Below, one piece after another: positions 44,657-53,870 of a stretch of 64,000 bases of DNA; positions within the stretch are counted from its first letter, which is position 1; every line of letters starts with the position of its first letter. The stretch spans positions 124,001-188,000 of the forward strand of contig CAWEOA010000007.1 in assembly GCA_963810615.1 (NCBI GenBank). Direction: 5' to 3'. The translations under genes and the position numbers were made by a program. A model generated the notes under the pieces. The model searched no databases. It worked only from the letters and a program-made list of their open reading frames with translations, and was not told the DNA's origin. Source of the stretch: JARRQJ01 sp963810615. Its GTDB lineage: Bacteria; Pseudomonadota; Gammaproteobacteria; DRLM01.

Positions 44657-46021
44657 ATGGCGCGTCCTCGCACCAGTATTCACGGCGAGTGGTCGTCACG
44701 CTGGGCCTTTGTGCTGGCGGCTGCCGGCTCGGCGGTCGGGCTGGGCAATATCTGGAAATTTCCCTATATCACCGGCGAAAACGGCGGTGGCGCCTTCGTC
44801 CTGGTGTATCTGCTGTGCATTGCGATGATCGGTATCCCCATCATGATGGCCGAGGTGATGATCGGCCGCCGCGGCCGGCAAAGCCCCATCAATACCATGA
44901 TCAGCCTCAGCGAAGAGGCGGGAAGAAGCCGCTATTGGAGCATCCTGGGCTGGTCCGGGGTCATCGCCGGCTTCCTGATCCTTTCCTATTACAGCGTCAT
45001 CGCCGGCTGGGCGCTGGCCTATGTGTTCCGTGCCGCCTTGGGGATGTTCAGTGGCGCCGGCGCCGATCAGGTCGGCGGGATCTTCAAGGACTTTCTAGCC
45101 TCGCCGGAACGCCTGCTGGCCTGGCATACCATCTTCATGGTGATGACCATGGTGGTGGTGGGGCGGGGAGTACGCAGCGGCCTGGAACAGGCGGTGCGCT
45201 TTTTGATGCCGGCGCTGTTCGTGCTGTTGCTGGTCATGGTGGGTTATGCCATGAGCACCGACTCTTTCGTCAAGGGCCTGCAGTTTCTGTTCACGCCGGA
45301 TTTCAGCAAACTGTCGCGGGACAGCGTGCTCATCGCCATGGGCCACGCCTTTTTCACCCTCAGCCTGGGTATGGGGGCGATCATGATCTACGGTTCCTAT
45401 ATGCCGGAGCGCATATCCATCGCCAAGACCACTTTTCTCATTGCCGGGGCGGATACCCTGGTGGCCTTAATGGCGGGCATGGCGATCTTTCCCATCGTAT
45501 TCGCCAATCATCTCGAACCGAGCGCCGGACCGGGTTTGATCTTCGTCACCCTGCCGGTAGCCTTCGGCCAGATGCCGGCGGGGAGTCTGTTCGGTACCAT
45601 CTTCTTTGTGTTGGTGGTGTTCGCGGCGTGGACATCGTCCATCTCCCTCATCGAGCCGGCAGTGACCTGGCTGGTGGAGAATCACAATATGCGGCGCCTG
45701 ACCGCCTGCGTGTGGAGCGGCATCGTGACCTGGATACTGGGTGTCGGAACGGTGCTGTCTTTCAACCTGTGGTCCGAGGATAAATTGTTCGGCAAGACCT
45801 TCTTCGACTTGCTCGATTACCTGACCGCCAACATCATGCTGCCCCTGGGGGGATTGTTCATCGCCGTCTTCGCCGCATGGGTGATGCGCGAGGCGGATGT
45901 GCGGCAAGAACTGGAGGTAGTCAACCGTGTCGGTTACCGCCTGTGGCGGTTCCTGGTGCGTTACGTCACGCCGGTGTGCGTGGTGATCGTGTTCCTCAAT
46001 GCCATCGGCGTGATTGATTAA
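44657..46021 (+). CDS. Sodium-dependent transporter (NSS/SNF family)
   Basis: The 454-residue protein has 11 or so membrane segments and the family start WAFVLAAAGSAVGLGNIWKFPYITGENGGGAFVLVY in TM1-TM2, which holds the sodium and substrate sites. It matches the prokaryotic LeuT/MhsT-like neurotransmitter:sodium symporter family and probably imports an amino acid. A good ribosome site (AAGGAG) precedes the ATG. It is followed after 14 nt by ratA on the same strand, so they may be cotranscribed. The substrate is unknown. Confidence 0.92.
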   Translation: MARPRTSIHGEWSSRWAFVLAAAGSAVGLGNIWKFPYITGENGGGAFVLVYLLCIAMIGIPIMMAEVMIGRRGRQSPINTMISLSEEAGRSRYWSILGWSGVIAGFLILSYYSVIAGWALAYVFRAALGMFSGAGADQVGGIFKDFLASPERLLAWHTIFMVMTMVVVGRGVRSGLEQAVRFLMPALFVLLLVMVGYAMSTDSFVKGLQFLFTPDFSKLSRDSVLIAMGHAFFTLSLGMGAIMIYGSYMPERISIAKTTFLIAGADTLVALMAGMAIFPIVFANHLEPSAGPGLIFVTLPVAFGQMPAGSLFGTIFFVLVVFAAWTSSISLIEPAVTWLVENHNMRRLTACVWSGIVTWILGVGTVLSFNLWSEDKLFGKTFFDLLDYLTANIMLPLGGLFIAVFAAWVMREADVRQELEVVNRVGYRLWRFLVRYVTPVCVVIVFLNAIGVID

Positions 46022-46035
46022 GGTAGACTGTCGCC

Positions 46036-46473
46036 ATGCCCACGATTAAGCGCAGTGCCCTGGTGCCGTACCTGCCGGCGGAGATGTTTGCCCTGGTGGA
46101 CGACGTGAAGTCCTATCCGCAATTCCTGCCGTGGTGCAAGAACGCCCGCGAACTGAGCCGCAGCGGCGACGAGGTGCGGGCCGCCCTGGATCTGGTGCGG
46201 GGCGGCTTCGAAAAATCCTTTACCACCTGCAATCGCCTGCAGAATAACAAGATGATAGAAATGCGCCTCATCGAAGGGCCGTTCCGCCATCTCGACGGCT
46301 TTTGGCACTTCGAGTCCGTCGGCGATACCGCCTGCAAGGTGTCGCTGGATCTGGATTTCGAATTTGCCAATAAACTGATCGGCATGGCCATGGGACCCTT
46401 GTTCAACCAAATCGCCAATACCCTGGTCGATTCCTTTTGCAAACGAGCCATCGATGTCTACGGATCACGTTGA
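46036..46473 (+). CDS. ratA: RatA family ubiquinone-binding/ribosome association protein
   Basis: The 145-residue START-like protein begins IKRSALVPYLPAEMFALVDDVKSYPQFLPWCKNA and shows DGFWHFESVGDTACKVSLDLDFEF, matching RatA/Coq10. Members bind quinone or affect ribosome subunit association. The gene overlaps rnfH by 20 nt, a long-known neighbourhood. The longstanding toxin label is debated, so I keep only the family name. Confidence 0.92.
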   Translation: MPTIKRSALVPYLPAEMFALVDDVKSYPQFLPWCKNARELSRSGDEVRAALDLVRGGFEKSFTTCNRLQNNKMIEMRLIEGPFRHLDGFWHFESVGDTACKVSLDLDFEFANKLIGMAMGPLFNQIANTLVDSFCKRAIDVYGSR

Positions 46474-46807
46474 ATATGTCGAGGTGGAAGTGGCTTACGC
46501 CCGCCCGGATGCCCAGGTCATCCTGCCGGTCAAGGTGGAGAAGGGTGCGACCGTAGAAGACGCCATCAAGCTGTCCGGCATTCTGCATAACTTTATGGAG
46601 ATCGACCTGGCGGTGAACAAGGTGGGCGTCTTCGGCAAGCTGAGCAAACTCACCACCCCGCTGCGCGACGGCGACCGGATAGAAATCTACCGCGCCCTGA
46701 TCGCCGATCCCAAAGTGGTGCGCAAGCAGCGCGCCGCCGAGGGCAAGGTCATGAAGAAGGGCGGCGGTGACGACAAGTCGCCCGCCGCGGAAAGCGCCGA
46801 CTCCTGA
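46454..46807 (+). CDS. rnfH: RnfH family protein
   Basis: This 117-residue small protein has a ubiquitin-like beta-grasp fold (YVEVEVAYARPDAQVILPVKV, then DGDRIEIYRALIADPKVVRKQRA). RnfH is conserved beside ratA; its exact role is unknown. The last 20 residues are charged and probably disordered. The start ATG lies inside the last codons of ratA. Confidence 0.92.
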   Translation: MSTDHVEYVEVEVAYARPDAQVILPVKVEKGATVEDAIKLSGILHNFMEIDLAVNKVGVFGKLSKLTTPLRDGDRIEIYRALIADPKVVRKQRAAEGKVMKKGGGDDKSPAAESADS

Positions 46808-46809
46808 TC

Positions 46810-47163
46810 CTATCCCTGGGGCGCCGGCTGGGCGGCTGGGGCCGCCTTGGGTAAGGTTACCCCGTCGGTTTCAATACGGCTCAGGGCATCGTGGTCGAAG
46901 AACAGGGTGACCCGTTGCCGAATTGCCTTGCTGTCCTGGGAGGTGAATAGATAGACGTAGTCCCAGCGCTCGGGGTGGAAGGCGTCGCGGATTATGGGCG
47001 TGCCCATCAGGAACTGCACCTGTTTTTTGCTCAGTCCGGTGTGCAGTTGCGCCAGCACGTCCGGTTCCAGCACGTTGCCCTGTTGCACATCGGGGATGTG
47101 GATGGTGCAGCCGTTGATGAAGATGACCACACTGGCAATAAGATAAATGAGAATGGTTTGCAT
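46810..47163 (-). CDS. bamE: Outer membrane assembly lipoprotein BamE
   Basis: This 117-residue protein has a lipobox at the end of the hydrophobic stretch MQTILIYLIASVVIFINGC (Cys near residue 19), followed by IPDVQQGNVLEPDVLAQLHTGLSKKQV, GTPIIRDAFHPERWDYVYLF and FFDHDALSRIE. These are the family's signature motifs. It is part of the BAM complex that inserts barrels. The start at 47161-47163 was chosen over a longer frame to 47316 because it gives the lipobox. It is divergent from fur. Confidence 0.93.
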   Translation of the reverse strand: MQTILIYLIASVVIFINGCTIHIPDVQQGNVLEPDVLAQLHTGLSKKQVQFLMGTPIIRDAFHPERWDYVYLFTSQDSKAIRQRVTLFFDHDALSRIETDGVTLPKAAPAAQPAPQG

Positions 47164-47276
47164 TCGCAGGCTAACTTCGTTGATAATAGGTTGCTGTAAG
47201 GCTGCGAATGTTAACCGAATCGGTCGCATCCTGCCATGACCTTTCAATTCCAGCTTTATCCCGGAGGAAACCGCGA

Positions 47277-47705
47277 GTGGAAAGTCTTGAGCTAAAAAAG
47301 GCGGGTTTGAAGGCAACCTTGCCGCGCGTCAAGATACTGGAGATTCTCGAGCAGAATACCCATCTCCACATGCGCGCCGAGGATGTCTATAAGGCCCTGT
47401 TGGAAAGCGGGGACGATGTGGGGCTGGCGACGGTCTATCGGGTGTTGACCCAGTTCGAGGCCGCGGACCTGGTTACCCGTCACCATTTCGAGGGCGGCCA
47501 TGCTGTATTCGAACTCAACCAGGGCAAACACCACGATCACATCCTGTGCGTCTCCTGCGGACGTGTCGAAGAGTTTGTCGATGAGCTGATCGAGGACCGG
47601 CAGCGCGCCATCGCCAGGCAGCACGGCTATGCCATCACCGACCACAGTCTCCACATCTACGGCAAGTGTGCCGATTGCCAGGCCAAAGAGGCCGCCAAGA
47701 AATAA
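47277..47705 (+). CDS. fur: Ferric uptake regulator Fur
   Basis: The 142-residue protein is a Fur homologue: a winged-helix N-terminus (KATLPRVKILEILEQN), the metal region HHFEGGHAVFELNQGKHHDHILCVSCGRVEEFVD, and a C-terminal CADC pair. Fe(II)-Fur represses iron acquisition genes. I chose the GTG at 47277 because GGAGG lies 10 nt before it; the frame opens at 47208. No clear Fur box was recognised between it and bamE. Confidence 0.95.
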   Translation: MESLELKKAGLKATLPRVKILEILEQNTHLHMRAEDVYKALLESGDDVGLATVYRVLTQFEAADLVTRHHFEGGHAVFELNQGKHHDHILCVSCGRVEEFVDELIEDRQRAIARQHGYAITDHSLHIYGKCADCQAKEAAKK

Positions 47706-47849
47706 GTCCGGGCGCTCGCTCGTCTGCGGTGAGATAATCGGTCGGCGTCAGCCTTTTGCGAAAGCTGAATCGCGTGCAGCAGTGAAGGAGCGCGAGCCTC
47801 ATAGCTATGATTCAGGCTTTCCCTGTCATTTTCCATCCGAGGTATTCCA

Positions 47850-48869
47850 GTGGCGCGCTATAGGCGCACCCTGTCAGTGCTGATCGTCGCCGCGATCCTT
47901 ATATCGGGAGCATGGTGGGCGGTCACCCAACCGTTTGTCGCGTCCCGCTCCTTTCATCCTCCGAGCATCGATCCGGCACGGCTGGAGCAGGATGTGCGGA
48001 TATTATCGCAGCGCTATTTTCCCAGAAGCTACGACTCCGACAGTTTGCCGGCCGCCGCCGATTATATTCGCGCCCAGCTCAAGCTCAACAGCGCGAATGT
48101 CAGCGATCAAAGCTTCGAAGTTGCGGGCAGGCAATACAGCAATATCATCGCGCGCTTCGGCCCCGCGCAGGGGCACTTGCTGGTGATAGGCGCCCATTAT
48201 GATAGCTACGGGGAGGCGGTTAAAGGGGATCGCTATTCGCAGGGATTCGATGATTACATCCATACGCCCGGGGCTGACGACAATGCGAGCGGTGTTGCCG
48301 GTTTGCTGGCATTGGCCCGGCTCTTGGCGAAACATCCGCCGCCGGTGCCGGTGGAGCTGGTGGCGTTTACCCTGGAGGAGCCGCCGTATTTCGAGACGAA
48401 TGCGATGGGCAGCGTGCATCACGCCCGGACCTTGCATGCGGCGGGCACGCCCGTGGCATTGATGATCTCGCTGGAGATGATCGGTTACTTCTCCGATGCG
48501 GCGCACTCGCAGAGCTATCCGGTTCCCGGTACAGGCTTACTCTATCCCGAGCGCGGCAATTACATCGGCATCGTCGCCAGGCTAGTAGACTGGAAGCTTA
48601 CCCGCAAGCTCAAGGCGATCATGCGCGGCTCATCCGATCTGCCGGTGTATTCGATGAATTTTCTGGCGCAGCTGCCCGGCATCGATTATTCCGATCATGC
48701 CAGTTACTGGCGCGAGGGCTATCCGGCCGTGATGATCACCGACATGGGCTTTTATCGTAACAAGCAGTATCACCTGTCGGGCGATACGGCGGAGCGGCTC
48801 GACTATGTGCGCATGGCGAAGGTGGTGCAGGGCGTGTATGAAGTGATCCGTCATTATGAGGATCACTGA
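47850..48869 (+). CDS. M28 family zinc peptidase (membrane-anchored or secreted)
   Basis: The 339-residue protein starts at GTG 47850 and has an N-terminal hydrophobic segment (LSVLIVAAILISGAWWAV, residues 8-25) that could be an anchor. The M28 zinc motifs are GAHYDSYG near residue 113, ADDNASGVAGL near 145 and LEEPPYFET near 185. Later, DYSDHASYWREGYPAVMITD includes the last His region. It probably cleaves aminopeptidase-type substrates in the periplasm. It lies between fur and recN and is not part of a clear operon. Confidence 0.88.
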   Translation: MARYRRTLSVLIVAAILISGAWWAVTQPFVASRSFHPPSIDPARLEQDVRILSQRYFPRSYDSDSLPAAADYIRAQLKLNSANVSDQSFEVAGRQYSNIIARFGPAQGHLLVIGAHYDSYGEAVKGDRYSQGFDDYIHTPGADDNASGVAGLLALARLLAKHPPPVPVELVAFTLEEPPYFETNAMGSVHHARTLHAAGTPVALMISLEMIGYFSDAAHSQSYPVPGTGLLYPERGNYIGIVARLVDWKLTRKLKAIMRGSSDLPVYSMNFLAQLPGIDYSDHASYWREGYPAVMITDMGFYRNKQYHLSGDTAERLDYVRMAKVVQGVYEVIRHYEDH

Positions 48870-48896
48870 GGGGAGTGCTTGCGCGTCGCGGCGGGT

Positions 48897-50591
48897 TCAG
48901 GTTTGCGGCAGCGCCCGGGATTCAGTCTGGGCGCGGGCGATCATCTCCTTGGCATGGGCGCGGGTCTGGCGGGTGATCTCCATACCGCCCAGCATGCGGG
49001 CGATCTCCTCGCAGCGTGCTGTCTCGGTGAGCGGCACGATGGCGGTAAAGGTCTGATCGTCGCGGGTCTGCTTGCTGACCTGCAGGTGGTGATGGGCGAG
49101 GGCCGCTACCTGGGGGAGGTGGGTGATGCACAATACCTGATGGGACGCGCCAAGGGTGCGCAGCTGCTTGCCCACCATCTCGGCGACACCGCCGCCGATG
49201 CCCACATCCACTTCGTCGAAGATCAGGGTGGGGACGCGCACGTTGCGTGCCGTGGCCACCTGTATCGCCAGACTGATGCGCGACAACTCGCCGCCGGAGG
49301 CCACCTTGGTGAGGGGGCGCACTGGCTGGCCGGGATTGGCGCTGACCTGAAATTCGATCTGTTCCATGCCCTGCGGCGAGAAATCCTCGGCGGCGCGCGC
49401 ATCCAGGACGATATCGAAACGCCCGCCGGGCATGCCTAAGGAATGGATGTGAGTAGAGACCTGCGTGCCCAGGGTCTTCGCCGCCCGTTTGCGGCCGGTA
49501 CCCAGTTTTTTCGCCAGGTCGCGATAACGCGCGGCCGCGGCGTCGATGTCGGTTTGCAAGCCGGCCAGCTTGACGTCGCTGTGTTCCAGGCCCGCCAGTT
49601 CCTCTTGCAGGCGCGCATGCAGTGCCGGCAGTTCTTCCACCTCGACGCGGTGTTTGCGCGCCGCATCGTGCAGGGCGTTCATGCGGCCTTCCACTTCCAG
49701 CAGGCGTTGCGGATCGAGATCCACGTCGCTGACATAATTGCGCAGTTCCGCGGCGGCCTCGTCCAGTTGGATCGCCGCTTCCCCCAGCAACTGCAGCGGC
49801 GCAGCCAGGCGCGCATCGTAGCGTTGCAATTGCGCCAGTTCCTGGGTGGTATGGCCGAGTTGCGCGCTCAAGGCGCCTTCGTCTTCATAAAGAATCTGCA
49901 AGGCGCGCTGGCAGGTCTCCAATAAGCGATTGGCGTGATGGAGACGGGTGTGTTCTTCTTCCAGGGTGGCGGTCTCGCCGGCGAGCGGCTGCAGGGCATC
50001 GAGTTCCTGCACCTGATAGCGCAGCAGATCCAGGCGCGATTCCCGTTCGCCGGCGGCCTGCTGCAGGGCCTGCCATTGTTCCTTGAGCGCCCGCCATTGG
50101 CCGTAACACTTGGCCACGTCGCGGCGCAAAGCGTCGTGGCCGGCGAAGTCATCCAGCAATTCGCGCTGCACGTCGCGGCGCAGCAGGGATTGATGCTCGT
50201 GCTGGCCGTGGATGTCCACCAGCCAGTTGCCGGCCTGTTGCAGGGTCTGCATGGGTACCGGATGGTTATTGATGAAACCGCGGCTGCGGCCTTCGCGAGT
50301 GATGATGCGGCGGATCAGGCATTCATCCTCGGCATCGATACCCTGTTCGTTCAACCACGCCAGGAAGCCGGGGAGGGCGCTGACGTCGAAACCGATACTG
50401 ACCTCTGCGCGCTCGCAGCCGTGACGGACGGCACTGCTGTCCGCCCGGTCCCCCAGGGCCAGACCCAGGGCATCCACTAATATGGATTTACCGGCACCGG
50501 TCTCGCCGGTCAGGGCGGTCATGCCCGCGGCGAGTTCCAGCTCCACCTCATCGATGATGGCAAAGTCGCGAATGTATAAGTGGGTGAGCAT
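48897..50591 (-). CDS. recN: DNA repair protein RecN
   Basis: The 564-residue SMC-like ATPase has the N-terminal YIRDFAIIDEVELELAAGMTALTGETGAGKSILVDALGLALG (Walker A GETGAGKS), a long coiled-coil middle, and a C-terminal signature VASGGELSRISLAIQVA and VPTLIFDEVDVGIGG (Walker B). RecN works in double-strand break repair. The start ATG 50589-50591 matches the family start (MLTHLYIRDF); a longer frame reaches 50636. Its neighbour nadK is a standard association. Confidence 0.95.
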   Translation of the reverse strand: MLTHLYIRDFAIIDEVELELAAGMTALTGETGAGKSILVDALGLALGDRADSSAVRHGCERAEVSIGFDVSALPGFLAWLNEQGIDAEDECLIRRIITREGRSRGFINNHPVPMQTLQQAGNWLVDIHGQHEHQSLLRRDVQRELLDDFAGHDALRRDVAKCYGQWRALKEQWQALQQAAGERESRLDLLRYQVQELDALQPLAGETATLEEEHTRLHHANRLLETCQRALQILYEDEGALSAQLGHTTQELAQLQRYDARLAAPLQLLGEAAIQLDEAAAELRNYVSDVDLDPQRLLEVEGRMNALHDAARKHRVEVEELPALHARLQEELAGLEHSDVKLAGLQTDIDAAAARYRDLAKKLGTGRKRAAKTLGTQVSTHIHSLGMPGGRFDIVLDARAAEDFSPQGMEQIEFQVSANPGQPVRPLTKVASGGELSRISLAIQVATARNVRVPTLIFDEVDVGIGGGVAEMVGKQLRTLGASHQVLCITHLPQVAALAHHHLQVSKQTRDDQTFTAIVPLTETARCEEIARMLGGMEITRQTRAHAKEMIARAQTESRALPQT

Positions 50592-50642
50592 GTGCGGTCC
50601 GGGTGTTTCTAGGCGATTATAAGGTTGAGGAGACACTTAAGG

Positions 50643-50729
50643 TGTCATCTCGAGCGCCAGCGATAAATCTTATTGCAGTGGTGCCGTGCGGAACAAGGAT
50701 CAAGATTTCTCCCTTCGGTCGAAATGACA
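50643..50729. repeat. TGTCATTTCGA palindromic repeat, copy B
   Basis: TGTCATCTCGAGCG and TCGAAATGACA are the inverted ends, 87 bp apart, with internal AAATCT/AGATTTCTC mirroring. It lies between recN and nadK. Confidence 0.75.
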
Positions 50730-50781
50730 CTATCTAACCCGAAATGATGGTAGTAACCGGCGACTTTTTGTAGCTTACTGG

Positions 50782-50801
50782 ATTCCGGCGTGCGCCGGAA
50801 T
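50782..50801. repeat. Palindrome ATTCCGGCG-TG-CGCCGGAAT
   Basis: Perfect 9-bp arms with a 2-nt loop, in the sequence GATTCCGGCGTGCGCCGGAATGAC, a REP-like form seen in many bacterial genomes. It lies between recN and the nadK stop. Confidence 0.7.
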
Positions 50802-50831
50802 GACAGCACGGAAATATTCAGATCTTCTCCG

Positions 50832-51713
50832 TTACTCCCGCTTCGACCCCCAGCGCAGCTTGGCGCGGAGGATATGAAAATAATCGTGGTTGGCGGGATG
50901 GATCAGGCGGATGGGCTGCTCCTTCTTCCTGATCTCAATGCGGTCGCCGTCGCGGAGGTCGTAGTTGGTCTGGCCGTCGCAGGTCATCTGTGCATGGTCC
51001 ACCTTGCAGTCGCGCACCACGATCCCGATGTGGCTGTCGCCGTCGATCACCACCGGACGGTTACTCAGGGTGTGGGGACAAATGGGCACCAGGGCGATGG
51101 CGTTGAGGGTTGGCATCAGGATCGGACCGCCGCCGGACAGGGCATAGGCGGTGGAGCCGGTGGGGGTGCTGACGATGATGCCGTCGGAGCGTTGCACGTC
51201 CATAAACTGGCCGTTGACGTGGGTCTCCAGCTCGATCATGCGCGCCATATTCCATTTGGCGACCACCACTTCATTGAAGGCGTCGCAGGTCTGAATGGTG
51301 CGGCCGTCGCGAATGATCTCGCCCTGCAACAAGAAGCGTTCCTCGGGACAATAATTGCCGGCGAGGATCTCCTGCATGACGTCCAGCATGTTGAGCGGCG
51401 AGATATCGGCGAGGAAGCCCAGACGGCCGAGATTGATACCTACCACCGGGATGCCGGCGTCTGCCATGGAGCGCGCCGCATTGAGCAGGGTGCCGTCACC
51501 GCCGATTACCACCGCCAAGTCGCAGCGCTCGCTCAGTTCCTTGCGGTTGCAGATATCCTGGCCCAGTTCGGGGACGGTACGCGCGGTCTCATCGTCCACC
51601 CATACCTTGACGTTCTGGTCCTTGAGGAAACCGGCCATGGTGGTGAGGGCCTGGGCGACGCTGGGATCACCGTATTTGCCGATCAGACCGATGGTTTTAA
51701 ATTCCGCTGGCAT
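50832..51713 (-). CDS. nadK: NAD kinase
   Basis: The 293-residue protein has the catalytic GGDGTLLNAARSM near residue 70, the NAD-binding NLGRLGFL, and SDGIIVSTPTGSTAYALSGGGP near residue 175. It phosphorylates NAD to NADP. It is on the minus strand, divergent from hrcA; the region between them carries the CIRCE operator. Confidence 0.97.
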   Translation of the reverse strand: MPAEFKTIGLIGKYGDPSVAQALTTMAGFLKDQNVKVWVDDETARTVPELGQDICNRKELSERCDLAVVIGGDGTLLNAARSMADAGIPVVGINLGRLGFLADISPLNMLDVMQEILAGNYCPEERFLLQGEIIRDGRTIQTCDAFNEVVVAKWNMARMIELETHVNGQFMDVQRSDGIIVSTPTGSTAYALSGGGPILMPTLNAIALVPICPHTLSNRPVVIDGDSHIGIVVRDCKVDHAQMTCDGQTNYDLRDGDRIEIRKKEQPIRLIHPANHDYFHILRAKLRWGSKRE

Positions 51714-51811
51714 GTACTTTCCCTATATAAGTATTATTGGGCCGCTAAGCTAACACGACCCATGCCAGGCGCCAACTGTAGGCGCTTGAACTTGCTACGG
51801 CATTCATATTC

Positions 51812-51840
51812 TTGACAGTCGCTGAGGACGCTTGATAGGT
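51812..51840 (+). promoter_or_regulatory. Candidate promoter for hrcA
   Basis: A perfect TTGACA at 51812-51817 lies 28 nt before the CIRCE. The -10 is poor (GATAGG-like near 51834), so only the -35 is convincing. Confidence 0.4.
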
Positions 51841-51844
51841 TTGA

Positions 51845-51871
51845 TTAGCACTCTATTGATATGAGTGCTAA
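51845..51871 (+). promoter_or_regulatory. CIRCE operator
   Basis: TTAGCACTC-N9-GAGTGCTAA is a perfect match to the controlling inverted repeat of chaperone expression, the binding site of HrcA. It lies 32 nt before hrcA, so HrcA represses its own operon. Confidence 0.95.
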
Positions 51872-51903
51872 TGTAACGCTTATTTGCAGGCGGTGAAAGC
51901 ATA

Positions 51904-52941
51904 GTGGCCAGCGGCGAACTCAACGAACGCGCACAGCGACTCCTCAAGACATTGATCGAGTGTTATATCCAGGACGGCCAGCCGGTCGGTTCCCGGACGC
52001 TGGCGCGTCACTCGGCCCTGGACCTGAGCCCGGCTACCATCCGCAACGTTATGGCCGACCTGGAAGAACTGGGCCTGGTGAGCGCCCCCCACACCTCGGC
52101 GGGGCGCGTGCCCACCCCCCAGGGTTACCGGGTATTCGTCAACTCGCTATTAAAATTCCAATCGCTGGACAGCGGCGAGGTCCTGCAACTGCAGCGGCAG
52201 CTCGACCCGCAAGGCTCCCTGCCCGATCTGCTGGGCCGGGCCTCGAAATTATTGTCCGGGCTGACCCAACTGGCTGGCCTGGTCACGGTGCCGCGCTGGG
52301 ATCAGGCCGTGCTGCGCCATGTGGAATTTCTCGGCCTGTCCGAGAACCGGGTGCTCGCCATCTTCGTCATCAACGACAGCGAAGTGCAGAATCATGTGAT
52401 TCACACCCAGCGCCAGTTCGCCCCGGCCGAGCTGGAGCAGGCCGCCAATTATCTCAACGCCCATTTCGTCGGCAAGGAATTGCAGTCGGTCCGCAACGGC
52501 CTGGTGGAGGCCATGCAGGACGTCAAAGAGACCGTTAACACCTTGATGCAGGCGGCCATGGAAGCGGCGGAGAAGGTGCTCGACAGCGAGCAGAAGCAGC
52601 CGGACTATGTCCTTGCCGGTCAGACCAATCTCATGGGCTTTGCCGAATTTTCCAATCTGGAGCGTCTGCGCCAGCTGTTCGACGCCTTCGCCGAGAAGCG
52701 CGACATCCTGCATATCCTGGATCAATGCCTGCGCAGCGACGGCGTACAGATCTTCATCGGCGACGAATCCGGTTACGATTTGTTCGGCGATTGCAGCGTG
52801 ATCACGGCCCCCTACCGTTCCGAGGGCAAGGTGGTGGGGGTCTTGGGCGTCATCGGCCCCACCCGCATGGCCTACGAGCGGGTCATCCCCATCGTCGATA
52901 TCACTGCCCGATTACTGGGCGCAGCCTTGAATTCCCGCTGA
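51904..52941 (+). CDS. hrcA: Heat-inducible transcription repressor HrcA
   Basis: The 345-residue repressor has an N-terminal winged helix (RAQRLLKTLIECYIQDGQPVGSRTLARHSALDLSPATIRNVMADLEELGLVSAPHTSAGRVPTPQGYRVFV) and a C-terminal sensor domain. It binds the CIRCE just upstream and is freed when GroE is titrated. Start GTG 51904. It leads the hrcA-grpE-dnaK-dnaJ block. Confidence 0.97.
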   Translation: MASGELNERAQRLLKTLIECYIQDGQPVGSRTLARHSALDLSPATIRNVMADLEELGLVSAPHTSAGRVPTPQGYRVFVNSLLKFQSLDSGEVLQLQRQLDPQGSLPDLLGRASKLLSGLTQLAGLVTVPRWDQAVLRHVEFLGLSENRVLAIFVINDSEVQNHVIHTQRQFAPAELEQAANYLNAHFVGKELQSVRNGLVEAMQDVKETVNTLMQAAMEAAEKVLDSEQKQPDYVLAGQTNLMGFAEFSNLERLRQLFDAFAEKRDILHILDQCLRSDGVQIFIGDESGYDLFGDCSVITAPYRSEGKVVGVLGVIGPTRMAYERVIPIVDITARLLGAALNSR

Positions 52942-53252
52942 GGGACCCCATCTGAAAGGACAATGTCTCGGCCAAGCGGCGGAGAATGGGAGGATTTTTT
53001 GCTAAAGGAGTGCGGCAGAGCATCGACGTGTCATTTCGAGCGCAGCGAGAAATCTGACTTTGCCAGGTCCACAGCTGAGAAGATTTCTCGCTGCGCTTGA
53101 AATGACAGTGAGCAATATATGGAATCGAGTAGGATTCCTGGAGTTCATCAGGGGATAGCTAAAATATCGCTTTGCAGTTCCTTCTCCCTGAGGGAGAGGG
53201 AGTTAACAGAATATTTACTAACGCGAATCAATACAGCAGTGGAGACGGAGGC
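52942..53252. other. Intergenic region before grpE
   Basis: This 311-nt gap holds the repeat at 53029-53107 and a CTCCCT palindrome near 53184. I looked for a sigma32-type promoter; CTTGAAA occurs at 53096 inside the repeat, but no matching -10 is spaced right. No gene is present. Confidence 0.55.
53029..53107. repeat. TGTCATTTCGA palindromic repeat, copy C
   Basis: TGTCATTTCGAGCGCAGCGAGAAATCT and AGATTTCTCGCTGCGCTTGAAATGACA give near-perfect 27-bp arms around a 25-nt loop. It is the best preserved copy in the window. Confidence 0.85.
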
Positions 53253-53870
53253 ATGAATCAAGACGATACGCAGACGGCCAAGCAGTCCGACCCCAATACG
53301 GATGAAGCAGCTTCGCAGCAGCAAGGCGAGGGCGGCAATCCCGAATCCGGGGAAGAACTGAGCCATGAGCAATTGCTGCTGACCCTGCAGGACGCCAAGG
53401 CCAAGGCGGATCAGCATTGGAACCAATTGCTGCTGGCCCGTGCCGAACTGGATAACAATCGGCGCCGCAACGAGCGGGATGTGGAAAACGCCCACAAGTT
53501 CGCCCTGGAGAAATTCGTCCGGGAGTTGCTGCCGGTGAAGGATAGCCTGGAACTGGGACTGGCGGCGGCGGCGGGCGAAGGCTCCGAGCTGGAAAAGCTG
53601 CGCGAGGGCATGGAGCTGACCCTGAAGATGCTGGCCGCGGCCATGGAAAAGTTCGGCGTCAGCGAGGTGGATCCGGCGGGCGAGAAGTTCAACCCGGAAC
53701 GCCACCAGGCCATGGCCATGCAGGAGAGCCCCACCGCCGAGGCCAATACCGTATTGACCGTGTATCAGAAGGGTTATTTGCTCAACGACCGGCTGATCCG
53801 TCCCGCCATGGTGGTGGTATCCAGCGCCCCGGCGGAAAAGAAAGGCCCGTCCGTGGATGAAAAGGCTTGA
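53253..53870 (+). CDS. grpE: Nucleotide exchange factor GrpE
   Basis: The 205-residue protein starts at ATG 53253 (GGAGG upstream). An acidic, Gln-rich N-terminus precedes a coiled coil (DAKAKADQHWNQLLLARAELDNNRRRNERDVENAHKFALEKFVRELLPVKDSLEL) and the C-terminal beta domain VSEVDPAGEKFNPERHQAM with VYQKGYLLNDRLIRPAMVVVS. GrpE releases ADP from DnaK. A longer frame to 53172 was rejected. Confidence 0.95.
   Translation: MNQDDTQTAKQSDPNTDEAASQQQGEGGNPESGEELSHEQLLLTLQDAKAKADQHWNQLLLARAELDNNRRRNERDVENAHKFALEKFVRELLPVKDSLELGLAAAAGEGSELEKLREGMELTLKMLAAAMEKFGVSEVDPAGEKFNPERHQAMAMQESPTAEANTVLTVYQKGYLLNDRLIRPAMVVVSSAPAEKKGPSVDEKA

Noticed and set aside
50790..51815. 341-codon plus-strand ORF over nadK
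   Set aside because: Antisense to a clear NAD kinase gene with full family motifs.
53096..53130. Sigma32-type promoter before grpE
   Set aside because: CTTGAAA occurs, but it belongs to the dispersed repeat and no CCCCAT-like -10 is spaced 13-16 nt away.
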